A stretch of DNA of 64,000 bases from Liolophura sinensis (lineage: Eukaryota > Mollusca > Polyplacophora > Chitonida > Chitonidae). A program made the position numbers and the translations under genes. The DNA lies in NCBI RefSeq assembly GCF_032854445.1, contig NC_088302.1:18721338-18785337 (forward strand), in the 5' to 3' direction. Positions 37,503 through 48,602 of this stretch are shown here, one piece after another (the stretch's first letter is position 1; every line of letters starts with the position of its first letter). The notes beneath the pieces were generated by a model. That model was not told the origin of the DNA. It did no database searches and worked only from the letters and a program-made list of their open reading frames with translations.

Positions 37503-37518
37503 CCGCTAGGTGGCAGCA
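37503..37518. promoter_or_regulatory. CTCF-like motif upstream of CRTC
   Basis: CCGCTAGGTGGCAGCA differs at one position from the core of the animal CTCF consensus (CCASYAGRKGGCRS). It lies about 100 bp upstream of the CRTC ATG, at the border between the gene and the repeat-rich flank. CTCF is conserved across Bilateria. Motif match only; no occupancy evidence. Confidence 0.45.
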
Positions 37519-37520
37519 CC

Positions 37521-38186
37521 TTCCCGTGCGCCAGAATGTAAACAGTTTACCATCTCGGGCCACTTTCAGGTCACAGACAAATACGATTTTCCACAATACA
37601 TTAAGAGTATTGATTGCAAATACTCGCGAGTAACAGTCTCATTGTCAGATCGGCTAACTCCAGAAATTATCTTTCTCTTTGTACAGAGCTGTGGAAATGG
37701 AAAGTAAACCTTGTCTGCGGAGGCATGTATGAGCCCATAGGCCTAGAACTGCAAGCGCATGTAGGCTTAGTATAGCATAGGCCTTTCTGCATGCGTGTTT
37801 GGAATTTTGGTTCATTTCTAGCTTTATTTAAATAGAATCTACAGATGCCTACCATGAGGTGTATTAGTGTTTCCAGTTTAGAAACAATGTTGTTCTTGGT
37901 CAAGATTATTGCTATTCTCCTCGCCCAGGCCAGACAGCAGTGGACAAATGAAGGCTGATGATGCAACTGTATAGGCCTACGGCAGTTGTTGAAGTGCGCT
38001 ACTGTTTGTACACGGGAAAACTATAGGCCTATCTGCTCTACTGACCCAGCGCATGCTGGGCGTGCATATATAGTACACAAACGTAGGCCTGCGTTTTCGT
38101 TTATTTATATCAATCGAGTACTATTAAGGTAATAAAGAAATAAAACCAAACATTTGCTCGCGATTGATTTCCCTATTCTATTTATT
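37521..38186. other. CRTC upstream flank
   Basis: No gene was recognised. It holds five AGGCCT-centred words, several of them TATAGGCCTA-like (near 37738, 37779, 37972, 38024 and 38084). No divergent first exon with good splice signals could be supported. Confidence 0.5.
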
Positions 38187-38425
38187 GGATTTATTTATTT
38201 GATCGGTCTTTTGACGCTGTGGCCAAGACCTATTCCGTTTAAAAACTACGCCGTTATCACGGCGATCGTTCAAATTTATGCCTGGTCGAAACTGAAGGAA
38301 ACAACCACCCGTAGCAAGGCCGTATCTGGCAAACCGCCCGATTTAAGACTGCAGCCCAATCAGCGACAGCTGGGTTCGAACACGGGGCTGGTGGTCGTCC
38401 TGAAATTCACAGTGAGCTAGCGTTT
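38187..38425 (-). mobile_element. tRNA-derived SINE, family 4
   Basis: TTTATTTATTTGATCGGTCT marks the tail. In reverse, the right end has CTAGCTCACTGTGA (A-box-like) and GTGTTCGAACCCAGC (B-box-like). The body differs from families 1-3. About 240 bp. Confidence 0.55.
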
Positions 38426-40247
38426 AACTCTCTCAGGGCATTTATACATGTGCCTCTTCCATACGGAAAGCATATTACCAACAGCTATAGGAATACAGAT
38501 CTTATTACGAATGTGCTATTACCAACTTTGTACGTGATAATGGCGCCCATGCAGCACAATGAAATTATTTCATATTCGTGACTGTGATTTTTTTTCAATG
38601 TTTGTTTTTATAACGTATGGAATATCATCGCTCAAATCTTAGATGCAACATTAGTTACTGAAGTTGCCTAAAAGAACGGATGCTCGCCTCGTCTTGAGTA
38701 CTTAACGCTATAACACAATTTCTATAGTCCAGTCAATCAGGTGAACGCTCTCTGCTTCCGACTTCCACCAAATTTTATAAGAAGACTTTCCTCAGTAAAT
38801 GACGTAATTCAGTGAAGCTAAAAACACAGAGAACGGATATTTGAAATGGCAGAGAAAAATCTCCGAAGAAAAGTTGGATGAAAATAGACCTTTAGGTAAA
38901 CAACTTCTCCATATGGTGCCTATATAACGCAGTCACTGAATTGGCTTACGTTCACATGTTTTATTCTTACATAAATCTAAACTGACAAAAGAAAGTAGGT
39001 TGTATATTCTTTTACTGAAATCAGTTTCTCTGTTCTGTATTTTCGGACGTTCTGTATACGTGGGCCTTTGTACCACTGTACTGAAAAACAAACTATTAAA
39101 AATGCACGTTGTACTTATAGCTACATTGTATATAGTGGAATGCTGAAGATTAGTCAGGCGTCTCCAATTAATATTCATATTCAGTCAGTAAACAATAACA
39201 TTATGAAAGGTTTGTATTACTTTGTATGATTGATTGGTGGACGAAACCCGATTGTCCAGAGCAAATCATGAGCAGTTGGCAAATATGACTCTCTGACGAA
39301 CTTTGTAGGCCTGTATATACATTTTCCGAACTCAAATTACGGAAAAACACGTGTAATGTCTGCACATGGCAAGCTCCTCTGTTGTTTGCCAAAGGTTGGG
39401 GGATTTTTTCCTTGGCTATATCCAGGTTTCTTTCACGAATGGATGAAACTGACCCCGTCGTACATGCTTGTGTCTTGCCTTAATTAATCACCAATGAAAT
39501 AAAGTTGGATAAAGAAACTAATAAAATGATAAATGCATGGTTAACACGAATAAGTTCTGAACACACAATGTATCAGAGATCTGGGCAAATGCACAAAAAT
39601 GTAACTTTGAGGAATGACAACGTAAAATTTCCAACTTCATATGTCTGTTTATGCTAACACAGTGTAACCAGTGATACCATTATGGTGCTTGCATATTTGA
39701 CAATAGAATTTCACATTACACAAGTCGCGAAAATGTATAGTTGTACACTATAGTTTCAAAATGTGCTATTGTTCCGTATAATTTTAGCGACATACTGCAC
39801 AGAAGTTACTTTTAAAGTTCAATGCACTTTAAGAAAATCTCCTTCCAGACTGAATGCGACAGCAACCGTTGTCACGCCAAGTCACCGGTTTCCTCTATAC
39901 AGTATAAATGTACGCAGAGATGATTAAGTACAAGTCTGGTAGCAACTAATTGCTTCAAACGTCATCATTTTGAATGTGTCGGTAACGTGTAGACCTAATT
40001 AGCGCTTGCTTGTATTTTGCTTGTTAGCAATGGTTACATATACCGTAAGTCTTAAAAACGAAAAACATCAAGACAAATAAATGTCATCCATGAGGCCGGC
40101 AAAATAGGCCAAATGGTAACACACCAGTTTCCATGCAAATATATTAGTTATATGGACAGAATACATGCATATCAGCTGTTCAGACACATTTCTTTTTCCA
40201 CCTCCCTACCTCCCTGGCCCAACCATTTTGTTCTTACATGTTCAACT
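38426..40247. other. Intergenic, nothing recognised
   Basis: About 1.8 kb of AT-rich sequence without a supported gene, RNA or repeat on either strand. Confidence 0.5.
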
Positions 40248-40425
40248 GGGACCGATTCCACAAAAGCAAATTCTGATTAAAGTCAAAATTTGAAAAAAAT
40301 ATTTTTGGGCTTTAGAAATTAAAATTTTGCCCACCTCATCAATGTTATCTTAAGATAAACGTGTCCAAGTTTCAAAAGTCAGTACCAAAAACTAAGCATC
40401 ATAAAGAGAATTTGGAATCGGTTCC
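40248..40425. mobile_element. MITE family C copy 2
   Basis: GGGACCGATTCCACAAAAGC at the left and TTTGGAATCGGTTCC at the right form the TIRs. Internal CCACCTCATCAATGTTATCT and ACTAAGCATCATA match the 25.28-kb copy. About 178 bp. Confidence 0.8.
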
Positions 40426-40512
40426 AGATTCCTGTTTTCTTTTCCTATCTGGTCACCGAATCATCTGTGATTAAGCCACTACGTCACCGCGTGAAATTGA
40501 CATACTGCTGCA

Positions 40513-40767
40513 TACACTCAAAAAATAACCTGTTAATTTCAACAGAAAGCCTGTTGTCCGAGTGATGCTAGAATGTATTGTTGTTATAACATAATACTCT
40601 GTCAAATTCAACATAATATCCTGTTAGTGTAATAGAATCTTTAGATTGAATTAATAGAATATGTGTTGTATCTAACAGAACAATCTGCTACAATAATGGA
40701 ATACATTCTAGCATCACGAAAACAACAGACTGTCTGTTAAAATTAACACATTCATTTTTTTAGTGTA
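40513..40767. mobile_element. MITE family D with about 70-bp inverted repeats and TA target site
   Basis: CACTCAAAAAATAACCTGTT is mirrored at the far end by a reversed CACTAAAAAAATGAATGTGT. The mirror continues through TGATGCTAGAATGTATT, present in both arms. TA lies immediately outside both ends. 255 bp, non-coding. Tc1/mariner-like by target site. Confidence 0.85.
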
Positions 40768-42356
40768 TGTGTCACCTTTCACGCAAAAAAAAACTCAAAT
40801 TCTCCAAGCATCCCAAAATATTTATATGTTTTTATTTGATTGTTTTTATAAGGCCATATTGCTCTGTAATTCATATATACGCCACTGTTTGTCTTATGGA
40901 AAGCAGCGTGTTTTTTTAGGTGCAGAGCAATTTAGAAGCATATAATAAATGATGAATCCAGATTGCTTCCAATGAACAATTAAAAGTTTGTCAGTTATTA
41001 TATGTCAGCATATTATATCATATGGCGTTGTAGCAATTTAGTGAAGCACTCAGTCATACAGGCCGAAACTATATAGCCCATAGATGCAAGATGAACATTA
41101 GTTCACTGGCGTATAATATATAAAAATACATGTATATATTTTTTTGCTTAAGGATGCTTAGGGATTTTTGCATAAAGGAGTGTTTGACAATTTTTTTCAT
41201 TGATACATTGGCGGTAAATTTTATCGTTGGAGGAAAACACATGCATTGCCAGGAGTAAACCACCGACATTTGGAAAGTGCATGTTGTACAATCATGAATT
41301 GCGTGGGTATAAAATATACATTGGTATATGCCACTATAAGTTAAAGCTTGTGTATAAAATCTGATGGAAACTGGTTCTTACCTTAGGTACAATACTTACC
41401 TCCCTTGTTTCGTCATTTTCACGTAGAGGCCAGAAAACATGTCGCAGAAAAGTATGTTTCTGTTATACAAATGACAAATGTACATGCATTGAGCCATGGG
41501 TGTTTTGCTTCCAAAGGTATTTTTAAGTACATCTATTTCAGTTTTCATACATGAAGTCTGCATTAATTTATCTTATTGCATATCGGTCTATATGTACTGC
41601 CATATTATGTATACTTCCTACAAGTCTGATCGATCGTAGCTCGCCCACTAATGCTAATGCTATACAAAGTAACCCGGATCTAAGAGCTCTGCATGTGTAA
41701 CCTGTTGTTCATTCTTTTCTTTGTGATGACAGCACGACGTTAAACCCCAAGCACTCATCCTTTTATGATGACGATTTCAGGGTGAACTGGTAACGTATAG
41801 TACGTACTCATGTATTTCGAGAGAACAGTTGTCAACTCAGCTTCTGGCCAGAGTCGCCATGGAGTGGGAAAAGGTGTATATAAGTGTATGTACTCCCGGC
41901 TGTATCGCCTTACTTGCAACGGTATAACCTATAGGTGCAAGAGCTAAAGGGATGTTGTGTTAGACAGAATTAATTGCTGGTGGATAGGTGGCTGAATCTG
42001 ACGTAGCTGGTTCGAAACCCGTAATGGTTTCAGCCAATTTCAGCGCTAGGATTTGCGTTTTATATATCCAGACAGTGTAAATCTTAATAAGCACAATACT
42101 GTTAGATAAACCACCTTCTAAATGACATACACCAGTCCGAGAAGTAACAAAGCATAAGAAAAAATATCCCAAAGAAAATCGGTGGTATCCTTTTGCCTGT
42201 AGGCATTTATTGCCCAGAACTAACCATCTGACTGTGGCAATCTATACTGACAAACTTTTCCACATATGACTCACAGATTTTTTCTTACATAGATCAGTCA
42301 GGGAGCGACGGTCGCAACGGAATCTCAAAAATTCCCTTGACAAAATGAAAAACTCT
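40768..42356. other. Intergenic, mostly unassigned
   Basis: No gene recognised. Near 41718-41760, GCACGACGTTAAACCCCAAG followed by CACTCATCC is a forward SINE 3' end of the GTTAAACCC-(CACT)n type. Confidence 0.5.
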
Positions 42357-42540
42357 GTGGCCGGTGGTTAGCGTGCTATAGTGTGATACAATGACTCTGG
42401 GGTCACTTATCAATGCAATCGCTGTGAGTTCAAGTCCAGCTCATGCTGGCTTTCCTGTCCGGTCGCACCTGGGAAGGTCTGTCAATAATCTGCGGATGGC
42501 CGTGGCTTTCCACCGAGCTCTGTCCAATTTATAAATGCTC
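42357..42540 (+). mobile_element. SINE family 1, 5' half with pol III boxes
   Basis: GTGGCCGGTGGTTAGCGTGC provides the A box and GTGAGTTCAAGTCCAGCTC the B box of a tRNA-like head, followed by GGGAAGGTCTGTCAATAATC and TGCGGATGGCCGTGGCTTTC. The 3' tail is missing. Confidence 0.8.
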
Positions 42541-42639
42541 TAGAGTAAATATATGCTATACCCACATGGTTCTGAGAACACCGTTAAAGACAAAATTGTA
42601 AAGTAATGTTATGTCTCCTGATTCCAGGGACATCTGCCT

Positions 42640-42790
42640 CGGCTGAAGTCTCATAATCTGGGATCAAACCCGGATTGGGCTAGACCAAAGATTTTAAATG
42701 TGGTACCTGTTGTTGTCTCGCTTGTCGCTCAGCACTGAGAGGTTAGAGCAAGGAAATATATAAGACCGGTTTTCCCGGTGTCAGTTTTAG
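42640..42790 (+). mobile_element. SINE family 2 fragment
   Basis: GGGATCAAACCCGGATTGGG, TGTCTCGCTTGTCGCTCAGC and GAGGTTAGAGCAAGGAAATA recur at about 46774-46868. The head and 3' end are not clear here. Confidence 0.6.
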
Positions 42791-43265
42791 CTTACCGATG
42801 TAAAAAATACAACGTAAGATCATGCCTATGTTAGTTGTCTCGGTGAACTTTATTGATTGCCTGTATGGGATATAGGAGCTTAACAATCATTGCGTTGACA
42901 CAGACATTAGTTTACCAGCACAGGTATTTATTTATCTATTTATCTAATTTTTTTTATTTTTTAATTTATTTTTTGGTTATTTTGGCCCCATCACACAAAA
43001 ACCTTATAGTGACCCTATGTTCTTCTGCGACATCCAGCATAGCACTGTTATGAGGAAGCTGGAAAACGTAATCCAGTATACATTCTAAGCTGCGAACAAC
43101 AAAGTCTTGATCTTGTCATCGGAAAACAATTTGATAAAAAAATCTTTCAAAACTGTTTATCATATACAAGTTGGGATATGGAATTGTCACTGTTCACATA
43201 CCTTACATACCTTATGTAGGCCTGCGCCAAGCAAAGAAAAAAAGTAAATATAACTATAATATAAT

Positions 43266-43356
43266 CTGCCGGTTTCCTCCCACCGCGCATCATGCTGTTC
43301 CCCGTTGTATAAGTGAAACATTCTTGAGGACGGCGTAAAACACCAATCAATTAAAT
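43266..43356 (+). mobile_element. SINE family 1, 3' end
   Basis: TGCCGGTTTCCTCCCACCGC, AAGTGAAACATTCTTGAGGA and CGGCGTAAAACACCAATCAA. Forward, strongly 5'-truncated. Confidence 0.85.
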
Positions 43357-44963
43357 GGAGTAATTATAGGCCATCGGTAACATCACTAGTGATGGAATGT
43401 AACTCTGAAATCGAGCAACGTATTTGCGGGGAGAAACAGCCCCAAATGTGTCGGATTGACGGTAAGGAACATTTACCGTTGTTCACACGGGCATTAAATC
43501 TTCACAAGCATAAACTGACGTCCACTGTATGGTCTCTGTAATTTACTAACCTTTTGTGAGACAAATGGGTCAGTGACAATCACCTCTGTTCATGCAAAAT
43601 AATCGTATTTCCCGGGCCTATTCCATAGCATTTAGCATTTTCAACTGCGTTGCTTGATTTCACAGCTACATTCCGCAACTGTACAAGAACATGTCCTCTC
43701 GATTTTCCTTTTTCGCTTTCGGCTAGCAGATCTGTTTAATTCTGACAAAGGCTTGAGATTCCCAGGCCTTCCAATTCTCAGAGAATGCATTAAATCTTGC
43801 TTGTTCAAGCCCTGCGGTAGTGGCAAACCGTGTGTTGTTAATTTCACAAATAACTGCAAATTGTATATATTGATAGTTTGATATATATAATAGCAGAAGT
43901 CTCTCTGACACATTGATCGTGCAGAAAAGGCTATTTTCTTATAAAATCCTGCCCTCATATTCCCCTACTCAAAGCTTCCTCAGTGCTATTTTAATTCGAC
44001 AATATCATACTTCAAAATATACCATATAAATGTACATATATAAAAAGATTATTGATATATACTAACCTAGAACAGTGTATTTTGTGTATCACTGATTCTT
44101 TTCGTATATTTTTAGAGTTATAAATGACTGGGCGTTAAACTGATACCTATTTAACTCTATAAAGGCCCTGTGACACCTTGACGACTTAGCCAGCGTACGC
44201 CAAAGTATGAAAATTTCTCTAAAACGCCGGCCGCTGGCATACGCCGAATTATCGATGCTTTTTTTTTTTCAATTTTGGGCGTATATATAGAGTATTTAAA
44301 ACGGGTTGGACGTGTACATTGCGTATCAGTAACTTATGTAGAACGTTTCAAAAGTTAGAGCGTTCGGTAAATTCTGTGGTCATTAAAGGAACCCGTCAAA
44401 TCTCATTGGATGCTCTTCCCAGGTCGACATGCGTTGGAGATAAGTTCGGTATAAGTTACACATAGGTTCTCAGCACGTTATTCATAGGTTAGAAATAAGT
44501 TTTGGGTACGCTAGACATTATCTCGAAGTATTTCGACAAGTAAGGTGTGTGAATTAACGTGTGTTAAAGATCGCATAACTTATCTACAATTTATGGCCCG
44601 GTATATGCTGGACGTGTGAGCCATATGCTGGCATATGTCGAAAATTTTGTGCTACGACGTACACCATGCAGAGTGTTTCAGCGTGGTCTTAAGTTATACC
44701 AAGCTTACCAATAACTTATTTTGCCAAATTTCTCATACGTTTGCAACGCTTGCAACGCTTGCAACACTCAAGAGGTGACAGAGTCTTAAGATGCCTGCCT
44801 AAAATTATAGATTTACAGTTGTCTTTGCCAGAGCGCCTGATCAATCAATGCTTGTGCACAGGCCATTCAAGCTGTGCACAATAGTTTCATGAAAAATCCG
44901 TGTATAACTTTTTTTCCGACGGACATCTGGTAATGAAAATTCTTCAGCACGGTATTAAATACC
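43357..44963. other. Intergenic with one coding-like island
   Basis: The minus strand 43641-43811 is open in two frames behind a CACTACCGCAG acceptor-like site (see findings). Near 44743-44765, GCAACGCTT is repeated three times. The rest is unassigned. Confidence 0.4.
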
Positions 44964-44964
44964 T

Positions 44965-44999
<35 letters not shown>
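44964..44999. repeat. (CAAT)n microsatellite after a SINE-like tail
   Basis: About nine tandem CAAT units follow GCACGGTATTAAATACCTAT, which resembles a SINE 3' end. The microsatellite is therefore probably a retroposon tail. Confidence 0.85.
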
Positions 45000-45554
45000 T
45001 GGTAATGGTAAAGAATCGTTTTAAACATACCTGGACTCGGATCAAAAGGTAATGCTCAGTATATGTGCAAACGCCATCAAAATGTGATTAGGTCAAATAT
45101 CATCGATCCACCTGCATCAGCCAGTGGTGAAGAATTGTTTGCACAAATTCCTAGTTCCAGATGGAGACTGCTGCTTGTGCCAAAGCCAATCAGCGTAAAA
45201 AGTTTTACTAAAACCCTCGCAACTTTTCTCCAAAGTTGCCGCACGAATTTAACAATGGTGAAGAATCATTTTAAAAAAATCCCTGGAAGCGGATCTTGAC
45301 TAAGATCAGCACCAAAATGTTATGGATCAATGACTGCGGCAAGGCCAAGCTGTGCATAACGTTTGATTAAAATCCGTGCATAATTTGCTGCTACATCGAG
45401 AGAGAGGCATCTTGAATGGTAAAGCGCTTCCTTTATCCGGATCTGGGTTCAGATTCGTGTTTGTGCCAAAATAGGTGACACAAGATTCATCAAAATCACT
45501 ATGATTGTTTGCGTAAAGTTGCTGACAAACATCTGACAAAGAGATTGTCTTGAA

Positions 45555-45663
45555 ACGGACAGACAGATGGACAGACAGACAAACCGACAGACGGACGAAC
45601 AGACAGATAGACGGACAGATAGACGGACATATAGATGGACACACAGATAGACAGACAGACAGG
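45555..45663. repeat. (GACA/GACG)n imperfect microsatellite
   Basis: Tetranucleotide array with GACAGACAGATGGACAGACA-type units over about 110 bp. The reverse-strand reading gives a Cys/Leu/Ser-rich frame that is an artefact of the repeat. Confidence 0.9.
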
Positions 45664-46276
45664 CAAATAACCGCTGGTGGAAACATAACATAATTTGTCG
45701 GAGGCAGTAAGTGGTATAACACGGTTACACGCAGCTATTTCCTAATAGACCACGACTACACCTTGTCAGGAAAGGTAATTCTTCTTGGGTATAACTGTGA
45801 GTTATTTCCCTTGGCATATACCGAACACCCTTATAACCTTGACTCTACCAGCAGTCTTGACATTTAAGTACCGTTACATGACATCTCTTTTCCAAGTTAG
45901 TTCAGTCTGTTCAAAAGACACAGAACTAAGACTATTTAGTTTGAACAGTTTTCAAATATTGCCTGAAATTCACAAAGGATTGATTTTCTATAGGCGTACG
46001 TGTAAATTTAATCATTATGCTATCCAAGTCGTCTGCGATGTAATAATATAAACTGTCGTTAGCTGTCGTGCAACTTTTAATGTATCCAACGTTTCGGTCT
46101 TATTCAGCACTTTGCATATACCACCTATAGCCCTGAGTTACGTGGAGAATCTCACTCATTGCCTGTAAAATTTACGAAAATTAGAGCGAAGGCGGAAGGT
46201 GGAATATCCTTGACACGCTAGTTTCGTACTAAGTAGCTTGTGATATTTTTTGGTATCATCAGTATACGACGTATCT

Positions 46277-46308
46277 CTGTAAGGCTGTGATCACAGCCCT
46301 ACAGAGCT
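46277..46308. repeat. 32-bp near-perfect palindrome
   Basis: CTCTGTAAGGCTGTGA is mirrored by TCACAGCCCTACAGAG with one mismatch, centred on TGATCA. It could form a hairpin or be a dimeric binding site. Confidence 0.75.
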
Positions 46309-46349
46309 TTATACGACCATGACGGGCAGTATACCGGGTATAAGAAGTA

Positions 46350-46489
46350 TATTTATTTATTTATTTGATTGGTATTTTACCTCGTACTCAAGAATATTTC
46401 CCTTATATGACAGCGGCCAGCATTATGATGAGAGGAAACCGGCTAGAGCCCGGGCTACACCCACGACCATCCGAAAGTTGCTGTAAGAA
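46350..46489 (-). mobile_element. SINE family 1, 3' half
   Basis: TTTATTTATTTGATTGGTAT, CGTACTCAAGAATATTTCCC, GCGGCCAGCATTATGATGAG and CCCACGACCATCCGAAAGTT, reversed orientation. Confidence 0.88.
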
Positions 46490-46773
46490 CATAAGAAGTA
46501 TAGGCCTAGATCAGTGGCACCCAGTGTCAACATGACCCCATAGGAAACAGTGCCTTTCCTGTGATTAATGATTTTATGATAGCACCATCGCGTTAATTTA
46601 AAAGGATGAAATCACCATAACACAGGTGTGTCTGAAAAAACAAAATGAAACAAAAAACCGTTTTCGTGTAGGCCATGCAGAATTAAAACAGTCGAAGAAA
46701 GCATTAGTTATCCTGATGTCTTTTTGACGTGTATAAAGCCAATGAGATAATATACAGTGAACACATATACAAC

Positions 46774-46868
46774 ACGAAGTCGGGATCAAACCCAGGTTGG
46801 GTCTCGCTTGCCGCCCAGCAATGAGAGGTTAGAGCAAGGAAACGTGGCTGGTTGACCCTCAGTATAAT
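46774..46868 (+). mobile_element. SINE family 2 fragment
   Basis: GAAGTCGGGATCAAACCCAG, GTCTCGCTTGCCGCCCAGCA and GAGAGGTTAGAGCAAGGAAA match the 42.64-kb fragment. Confidence 0.6.
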
Positions 46869-46907
46869 TTGCTCTTTAAGAGGCATATAGGAATTAAAGC
46901 GCAAAAG

Positions 46908-47160
46908 GGACCTCCGTCGCTGATGGGTTTAGCATGTCAGCGCGGCGAAATGAACCAGGAGCCTCTCACCAATGCGGTCGCTATGAATTCAAGTCCAGCT
47001 CATGCTGGCATTCAGTCCTGCCCCATGTGGGAAGGTCTGCCAGCAACGTACGGATGGTCGTGGCTTTTCTCCAGTCTCTACCTGGTTTCCTCCCACCATA
47101 ATGCTGGCCGCCGTCATATAAGTAAAATATTATTGAGTAGGGTGTAAAACACCAACCGAT
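46908..47160 (+). mobile_element. SINE family 1, full length
   Basis: It runs from the tRNA-like head (GACCTCCGTCGCTGATGGGT, A-box region; TATGAATTCAAGTCCAGCTC, B-box region) through GGGAAGGTCTGCCAGCAACG and GGTTTCCTCCCACCATAATG to GTGTAAAACACCAACCGAT. A good reference copy, about 250 bp. Confidence 0.9.
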
Positions 47161-47190
47161 TTGGAAGAGGCATATAGAAGTTGGAAGAGA

Positions 47191-47341
47191 AACAACAAGT
47201 TTCTACATGGATAACAACTTCTGATTTATTTCTTGAAACGTTTGAATGTTCATTCTATCCTGCTTGATAACGATGTTAAAATGTACATCGAAACGTTGCA
47301 AGAAATAAATCAGAGGTTGCTATCCATGTAGAAACTTGTGA
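47191..47341. repeat. 50-bp inverted repeat
   Basis: ACAAGTTTCTACATGGATAA and CTTCTGATTTATTTCTTG in the left arm are mirrored by CAAGAAATAAATCAGAGG and CTATCCATGTAGAAACTTGT in the right arm, with about 45 bp between. Probably a foldback remnant of a mobile element. Confidence 0.8.
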
Positions 47342-47385
47342 TGTTGCACAGTGTTGTGTGTTGTAATGGAAATTAAGTCTTATCT

Positions 47386-47549
47386 GAACAGACTGAGATA
47401 GACAAGCCGTCACGGTGCACCGAGTTGTATGTTGCCAGGTTGTATTTCAATCCATGTGGGGCTTGGCAGAACAGATTTAAATAGACAAGCCGTCGAGTTG
47501 CACCGAGTTGGATGTTACCAGGTTGTATTTGAATCCATGAGGGGCTTGG
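47386..47549. repeat. 83-bp tandem duplication
   Basis: Two copies of ATAGACAAGCCGTC ... CACCGAGTTG ... CCAGGTTGTATTT ... ATCCATG ... GGGGCTTGG at 83-bp spacing. Confidence 0.85.
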
Positions 47550-47552
47550 TGA

Positions 47553-47715
47553 GTGGGTGAGTGTTTAAGGTTTAACGCCGTACTTTGCAATTTTTCATTC
47601 ATATGACGGAATCCTTAGAGTGCATGTAACGTGCCTCCTTGCTGCAGGATGGATTTCCACCGCTTTTCATCTAGTGCTGCTTCACTGTGACGCCTTACCG
47701 AAGGCAAGTAATACG
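47553..47715 (-). mobile_element. SINE 3' portion with (GTGA)n tail
   Basis: GGTGAGTGTTTAAGGTTTAA, GGAATCCTTAGAGTGCATGT, GTGCCTCCTTGCTGCAGGAT and AGTGCTGCTTCACTGTGACG. Reversed, it ends GTTAAACC(T)TAAACACTCACCCACTC, the same type of tail as the 31-bp insertion at 8.5 kb. The body recurs at 48468-48580. Confidence 0.7.
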
Positions 47716-47870
47716 GCAATAGCGACTGACTGATGTATAGATTGAATGATTGAACTGCAGCACTTGTTAACTCTATATACAGCTTCATTCATTGTTTTAT
47801 CGATGTATTGACTCACTGATTGGTTGTATATTATAAAATTTAAAGAAGCGCTAACTGAGCTGGTCATTAT

Positions 47871-48132
47871 TTATTTATTTATTTATTAGATTGGTGTTAC
47901 GCCGTACTCAAGAATATTTCACTTATGCGACGGCGGGCAGCATTATGGTGGGTGGAAACGGGACAGAGCCCGGGGAAACCCACGACCATCCGCAGGTTGC
48001 TGACACGTACGGCCGGAGAGGAAGCCAGCATGAGGCTGGACTTGAACTCACAGCGAACGCATTCGTGAAAGGCTCCTGGATCATTACGCTGCGCTAGCGC
48101 GCTGACCAATTGAGCCACGAAGACCCGTTGGA
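47871..48132 (-). mobile_element. SINE family 1, full length, inserted in copy A
   Basis: TTTATTTATTAGATTGGTGT, GCGGGCAGCATTATGGTGGG, CCACGACCATCCGCAGGTTG, TGAGGCTGGACTTGAACTCA and GACCAATTGAGCCACGAAGA. It is flanked by CATTAT on both sides (47865-47870 and 48133-48138), consistent with a target duplication. Copy B of the duplication lacks it. Confidence 0.9.
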
Positions 48133-48379
48133 CATTATGAAAAGTTGTCCAAATATGTCGAGTTAAATAAATGCACCCCATATTGGTGAAAGGCAGTTTA
48201 GTGGTCTTCAGCGAGTCTTAGGCTGAGCAAACGGTTCCACGAGCACCGCTGAGTAGTTATTGTCACCAATGCTCTGCAAACATTGAGAGGGGGGAATTTA
48301 CAACTTTTCCACCCAAGACCGGCATATATGATTGATGAACGAGTGCACAATTCTCTGCATGATTATCCAACACAAATAA

Positions 48380-48467
48380 CTTATTTATCTGGTTGGTGTT
48401 TTACTCCGCACTAAAGAATATTTCACTTGTACGACGGCGGCCAGCATTATATGGTGGGAGGAGTCCT
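48380..48467 (-). mobile_element. SINE family 1, 3' part, shared by both duplication copies
   Basis: TTATCTGGTTGGTGTTTTAC, CACTTGTACGACGGCGGCCA and TTATATGGTGGGAGG. It runs directly into GTCCTTAAAGTGCATGTGAT of another SINE body, so it forms a chimera. Confidence 0.8.
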
Positions 48468-48602
48468 TAAAGTGCATGTGATGTGCCTCTTTGTTGCAGG
48501 ACGAATTTCCACCGCTCTTTTATCTTGTGCTGCTTCACTGAGACGACATACCAAAGACAAGTAAGCCGCAACTCCCGAGCCATTATGTTGATACTAGTCA
48601 GT

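Larger units (their letters stand above)
47712..48470. repeat. Dispersed duplication, copy A
   Basis: Shares the ordered words ACTGACTGATGTATAG, TATCGATGTATTGACTCACT, AATGCACCCCATATTGGTGA, TTTAGTGGTCTTCAGCGAGT and GAGCAAACGGTTCCACGAGC with copy B at 49.79 kb. It includes a SINE insertion absent from copy B. Confidence 0.88.

Noticed and set aside
45327-45722. 131-codon Cys/Leu/Ser-rich minus frame
   Set aside because: Translation of the GACA/GACG microsatellite.
47229-47300. Hammerhead ribozyme (CTGAT ... GAAAC words in the inverted repeat)
   Set aside because: The CUGANGA core is not intact and the stems do not fit the hammerhead layout.
47900-48181. 94-codon minus frame and similar frames at 15.8, 46.9 and 61.2 kb
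   Set aside because: Recurring translations of the family 1 SINE body.
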